Source of the DNA: Prolixibacteraceae bacterium
Lineage (GTDB): Bacteria > Bacteroidota > Bacteroidia > Bacteroidales > Prolixibacteraceae
Reading direction: 5' to 3'
NCBI GenBank assembly: GCA_007116765.1
Contig: SKHV01000061.1
Span: 1-9,151 of the forward strand
Length of the DNA stretch: 9,151 nt
Notes under the pieces: model-generated
What the model saw: the letters and a program-made list of their open reading frames with translations, nothing else
The model's database searches: none
What the model was told of the DNA's origin: nothing
Part shown: in pieces, positions 7,801 to 9,151 of the stretch
How the letters are laid out: each line of letters opens with the position of its first letter
Position numbering within the stretch: the first letter of the stretch is position 1
Made by a program: the position numbers and the translations under genes

Positions 7801-8078
7801 TGCACGAGAAAATACAGGATGAAACCTTGGCGAAAACCATTTCAACACATGTTGCATTGAGCGTGGAGGAATTAATTGAACGCTTTGTATTGGATAACGG
7901 AAAACCCGTGATTGATTGGCAAAACAAAACCAATATTACCGGAAAACTGCTCATTGATATTGGCGATTACCTCATTGATGAGGTGCGCGACAAATACAGC
8001 ATATCCTTGTCTTTTGGCGAGATGGACGAAGTAGCGCAGAAATGTATTGATGTAGCAAAAAGGAGATATGCAGGATAG
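4848..8078 (+). CDS. hsdR: Type I restriction enzyme motor and nuclease subunit HsdR
   Basis: This protein has 1076 residues from ATG 4848, a full length for HsdR. The N-terminal PD-(D/E)xK nuclease is intact: RPDIVLF with Asp155, then IECKRP with Glu169 and Lys171. The SF2 translocase follows: Walker A TQGSGKS (348-354), Walker B DEGH (448-451), TGTPL (475-479), LLTGFDEP (674-681) and the arginine-finger motif QAIARVNR (699-706). A helical C-terminal region of about 350 residues, which docks on the HsdM/HsdS core, is also complete. It should translocate and cut unmethylated DNA when bound to HsdM2S. I prefer ATG 4848 (MNIPSFKEDH) to the upstream in-frame ATG 4803, because the extra 15 residues lie before the usual family start; neither start has a clear Shine-Dalgarno. 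It is separated from hsdS by about 4.3 kb of other defence genes. Its DNA is clearly more GC-rich than the CBASS genes (32 G/C of 60 in 5341-5400, hand count). Confidence 0.97.
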   Translation: MNIPSFKEDHVSQIPALQLLQVLGYTYISPAEADRMRGGKSSNVLLEDILRKQLKVVNAEKKISSTRATYISDSNIENGIRALKELPMQEGYIHACEELYNLITLGKAFDQSFDGDKKSITLQYIDWKNLENNVFHVTEEYSVLRSGGREHYRPDIVLFVNGIPLCIIECKRPDMKNPIRQAISQHLRNQQEGGIRNLYVYAQLLLSLATQEAAYATNGTPEKFWAQWKEQLDDSSNPFQTYEAQLASYKNTATQIGDGKLFADRFRYVKQYFEAMGKESVEVTEQDRYLYSLCRPERLMEFVFNFTLFDNGTKKIARYQQYSAVKKTLKQIQTMENGRRKGGVIWHTQGSGKSLTMVMLAQAIAMEPSIRNPKIVLVTDRTDLDRQITGTFEKCGLMVNNAKTGKSLVDLLKSESDAVVTTIINKFLAAMKKMGKPLESPDIFVLVDEGHRTQYGTFNIEMQKAMPNACYIAMTGTPLFKKDKSTVAKFGGMIDTYTVDQAVKDKAVVPLLYEGRLAYQKVNETPLDNYFSMVAEPLTEYQRADFKKKFSRADQLNSAEQKMYAIAWDISRHFRDNWRGTGFKGQMVCDKKINAIRYKNFFDQINLVSTEVLISPIDEREGEDSAYENSTEKENAFWKRMMNEHGNSGAYEKNIINRFKSQEEPEIIIVVDKLLTGFDEPKNTILYLTRNLKGHKLLQAIARVNRVHSDKEFGYIIDYYGVIENLDDALALYSTFEDFDADDLEGTLINIREEINKLPQKHSELWDIFKEVKNSRDAEAYQQILRQEDKRVIFYDKLASFAKSLKLSLSSMEFHQKTDAKRIERYKNDLAMFMKLRMAVIERYSDTVDYKQYEGQIQKLIDTHITTEKVETITELVNIFDKEKFQEEVENTTGKAAKADKIASRTAKHISDKMGDDPAFYKKFSQLLNEAISDYEARRLSEAQYLSRVEDIMEKVLSHTDSDIPEVLHNKDAAKAFYGLTLELMHEKIQDETLAKTISTHVALSVEELIERFVLDNGKPVIDWQNKTNITGKLLIDIGDYLIDEVRDKYSISLSFGEMDEVAQKCIDVAKRRYAG

Positions 8079-8793
8079 AGAAAAACATGGGGTAATGCTA
8101 ACCGACAGCATTGAATTTGGCAGTAAGACCATTCGTTATTCATTGTGCTTCAGTGAACGAAAGACATTGGGTATAACCGTAACACCTGAAATGGAAGTAT
8201 TGGCTAAAGCGCCAAAAGACGCAACGTTAGAAAAAATCAGAGAGAAAATGCGAAAACGCGCACCTTGGATTTTGAAGCAGCAGCATTTTTTCTTGTCATT
8301 TCATCCCAAATCAACGCCAAAAAAATATGTGAGTGGTGAAACCCATCTGTATTTGGGGCGTAGATACCGATTGAAAGTTGTGATTGGTGCAATAGAATAT
8401 GTCAAGCTAACAGGTGCATTCATTGAGGTTGGAGCAAAGCACGCTGATCGCGTAAAAATCTTGCTGAAAAAATGGTATTTGCAACACGCAGAGCGAAAGT
8501 TTCAAATGGTTGCAAATCCCATCATAGAGCGATTCAAGAAACACAAAGTTGAGCCATCAACCATTGTTATCCGGGAAATGCCTACTCGTTGGGGGAGTTG
8601 TACACCCGGCGGAAAAATCATTCTTAATCCCGAACTCATCAAAGCACCAAAAGGGTGTATTGAGTATGTCATTTTGCACGAGTTATGTCATTTGGTGCAC
8701 CACGATCACACAAAAGCTTTTTTTGATTTGCAGACGAAAGAAATGAAGGACTGGGAGAAGTGGAAAGGGAAGTTGGAAAGTTTATTGGCGTAA
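8068..8793 (+). CDS. YgjP/DUF45-type zinc metallopeptidase linked to hsdR
   Basis: This protein of up to 241 residues belongs to the YgjP-like (DUF45) metallopeptidase group, often labelled M48- or SprT-like. The zinc motif HELCH (204-208) is followed by HHDHTKAFF (211-219), where His214 is the likely third ligand in the family's N/D-H-x-x-x-F position. The typical RWGSC block (174-178) precedes it, and the N-terminal half has the 'R-K-T-L-x-I-x-V' strand and APK of the family. No signal peptide or membrane segment is visible, so a cytosolic protease is expected; the substrate is unknown. The gene overlaps the hsdR end by 11 bases. The AGGAG at 8061-8065 lies only two bases before ATG 8068, which is too close, so ATG 8095 with eleven-base spacing from neighbouring G-rich sequence is a fair alternative start. 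Genes of this family commonly follow hsdR, which suggests a linked role such as controlling the restriction subunit, but that is inference. Confidence 0.88.
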   Translation: MQDREKHGVMLTDSIEFGSKTIRYSLCFSERKTLGITVTPEMEVLAKAPKDATLEKIREKMRKRAPWILKQQHFFLSFHPKSTPKKYVSGETHLYLGRRYRLKVVIGAIEYVKLTGAFIEVGAKHADRVKILLKKWYLQHAERKFQMVANPIIERFKKHKVEPSTIVIREMPTRWGSCTPGGKIILNPELIKAPKGCIEYVILHELCHLVHHDHTKAFFDLQTKEMKDWEKWKGKLESLLA

Positions 8794-8828
8794 GATAGTG
8801 CAGTATAAATTTAGTGAAAAAATGTAGA

Positions 8829-9151
8829 TTAACATAATAATAGAAATATTGATTCTTTTGTTGTTTGACCATTCTCTAAAATTAATTCTGCTGTTATTGG
8901 ATGCACCTTATTGGTTTTTGGTGTGTCTTCAAAAAGAATCTGTAAAGGGGTTTTTGGTATTGCAATAATCTCTTTGGTTAAGGTGATTTTATTTCCGTTT
9001 ACATCAGGAATATTTATTGAGACAGTTCCAGTAAAAACATTTTCCACAAAAGTTATCTCTCGTTTAACCCTGTCAATGCCAATATCAGAAATCCCTAAGT
9101 TTTGCAATATCTCAGAATACAGTTTTTGGTTTTTTTGCCAAGTGTGATTTA
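8829..9151 (-). CDS. Unrecognised protein, C-terminal 107 residues (5' end outside the window)
   Basis: A minus-strand frame is open from the right edge of the window to a TAA at 8829-8831. It starts with the visible residues NHTWQKNQKLYSEILQNLG and ends SIFLLLC. The only start-like codon inside is a TTG at 9105-9107, and the frame continues upstream of it, so the gene most likely begins beyond the window. After a short charged helix the protein looks rich in beta strands, with alternating hydrophobic residues (IDRVKREITFVENVF, GTVSINIPDVNG, ITAELILENG). No motif or family is recognised. It is convergent with the metallopeptidase gene, with only 35 bases between the stops and no clear terminator hairpin there. 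It probably marks the edge of the defence cluster. The minus frame is preferred to the overlapping plus frame (8911-9147) because its composition is that of a normal soluble protein and it runs unbroken to the window edge. Confidence 0.6.
   Translation of the reverse strand, partial: NHTWQKNQKLYSEILQNLGISDIGIDRVKREITFVENVFTGTVSINIPDVNGNKITLTKEIIAIPKTPLQILFEDTPKTNKVHPITAELILENGQTTKESIFLLLC

Noticed and set aside
5910..8132. Several minus-strand open frames across hsdR (for example 6381-6833 and 7272-7805)
   Set aside because: They lie wholly or almost wholly inside hsdR, which is intact with all motifs; long antisense frames are expected over a GC-richer gene.
8794..8828. Rho-independent terminator between the convergent genes
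   Set aside because: The 35 bases contain no GC-rich inverted repeat followed by a T run.

Overview
The window reads as an accessory defence locus from a member of the Bacteroidota. The grounds are AT-rich coding DNA, weak or absent Shine-Dalgarno sequences before most genes, and protein styles (HsdR, class II Fic, DUF2971) that look like those of flavobacterial or sphingobacterial relatives. The phylum is an inference from style; no taxonomic marker is present. Every gene except the last partial one is on the + strand, tightly packed.

Layout: (1) 1-555, the 3' part of a type I restriction-modification specificity gene, hsdS; hsdM is presumably just upstream, outside the window. (2) 558-1274, a DUF2971-like protein starting two bases after the hsdS stop. 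(3) 1278-3276, a compact two-gene CBASS anti-phage module: a CapV-like patatin phospholipase followed by a DncV-like CD-NTase. The cyclase is expected to make a cyclic nucleotide after infection, and that signal should switch on the phospholipase to attack the cell's own membrane (abortive infection). No cap2 or cap3 genes follow, so this is the minimal effector-plus-cyclase layout (type I CBASS). (4) 3303-3575, a truncated calcineurin-like metallophosphoesterase that retains only its N-terminal metal motifs. (5) 3572-4648, a Fic AMP-transferase with its own inhibitory helix and a winged-helix tail. (6) 4649-4847, an intergenic region with five regularly spaced, alternating TTTAC/GTAAA half-sites, the best candidate for a regulator-binding region. 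(7) 4848-8078, a complete hsdR. (8) 8068-8793, a YgjP/DUF45 zinc metallopeptidase overlapping the end of hsdR. (9) 8829-9151, the C-terminal end of an unrecognised protein on the minus strand.

The main point is architectural. A CBASS cassette plus a DUF2971 gene sits inside a type I R-M gene cluster, between hsdS and hsdR, with spacing tight enough for co-transcription with hsdS. The base composition changes abruptly just after the CD-NTase: the CBASS DNA is very AT-rich, while the phosphoesterase remnant and hsdR are much more GC-rich. This suggests the cassette was inserted into an older R-M locus. R-M degradation of phage DNA and CBASS suicide would then form layered defences, with Fic as a possible third toxic or regulatory layer. 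I see no tRNA, rRNA, CRISPR array, transposase or integrase in the window.
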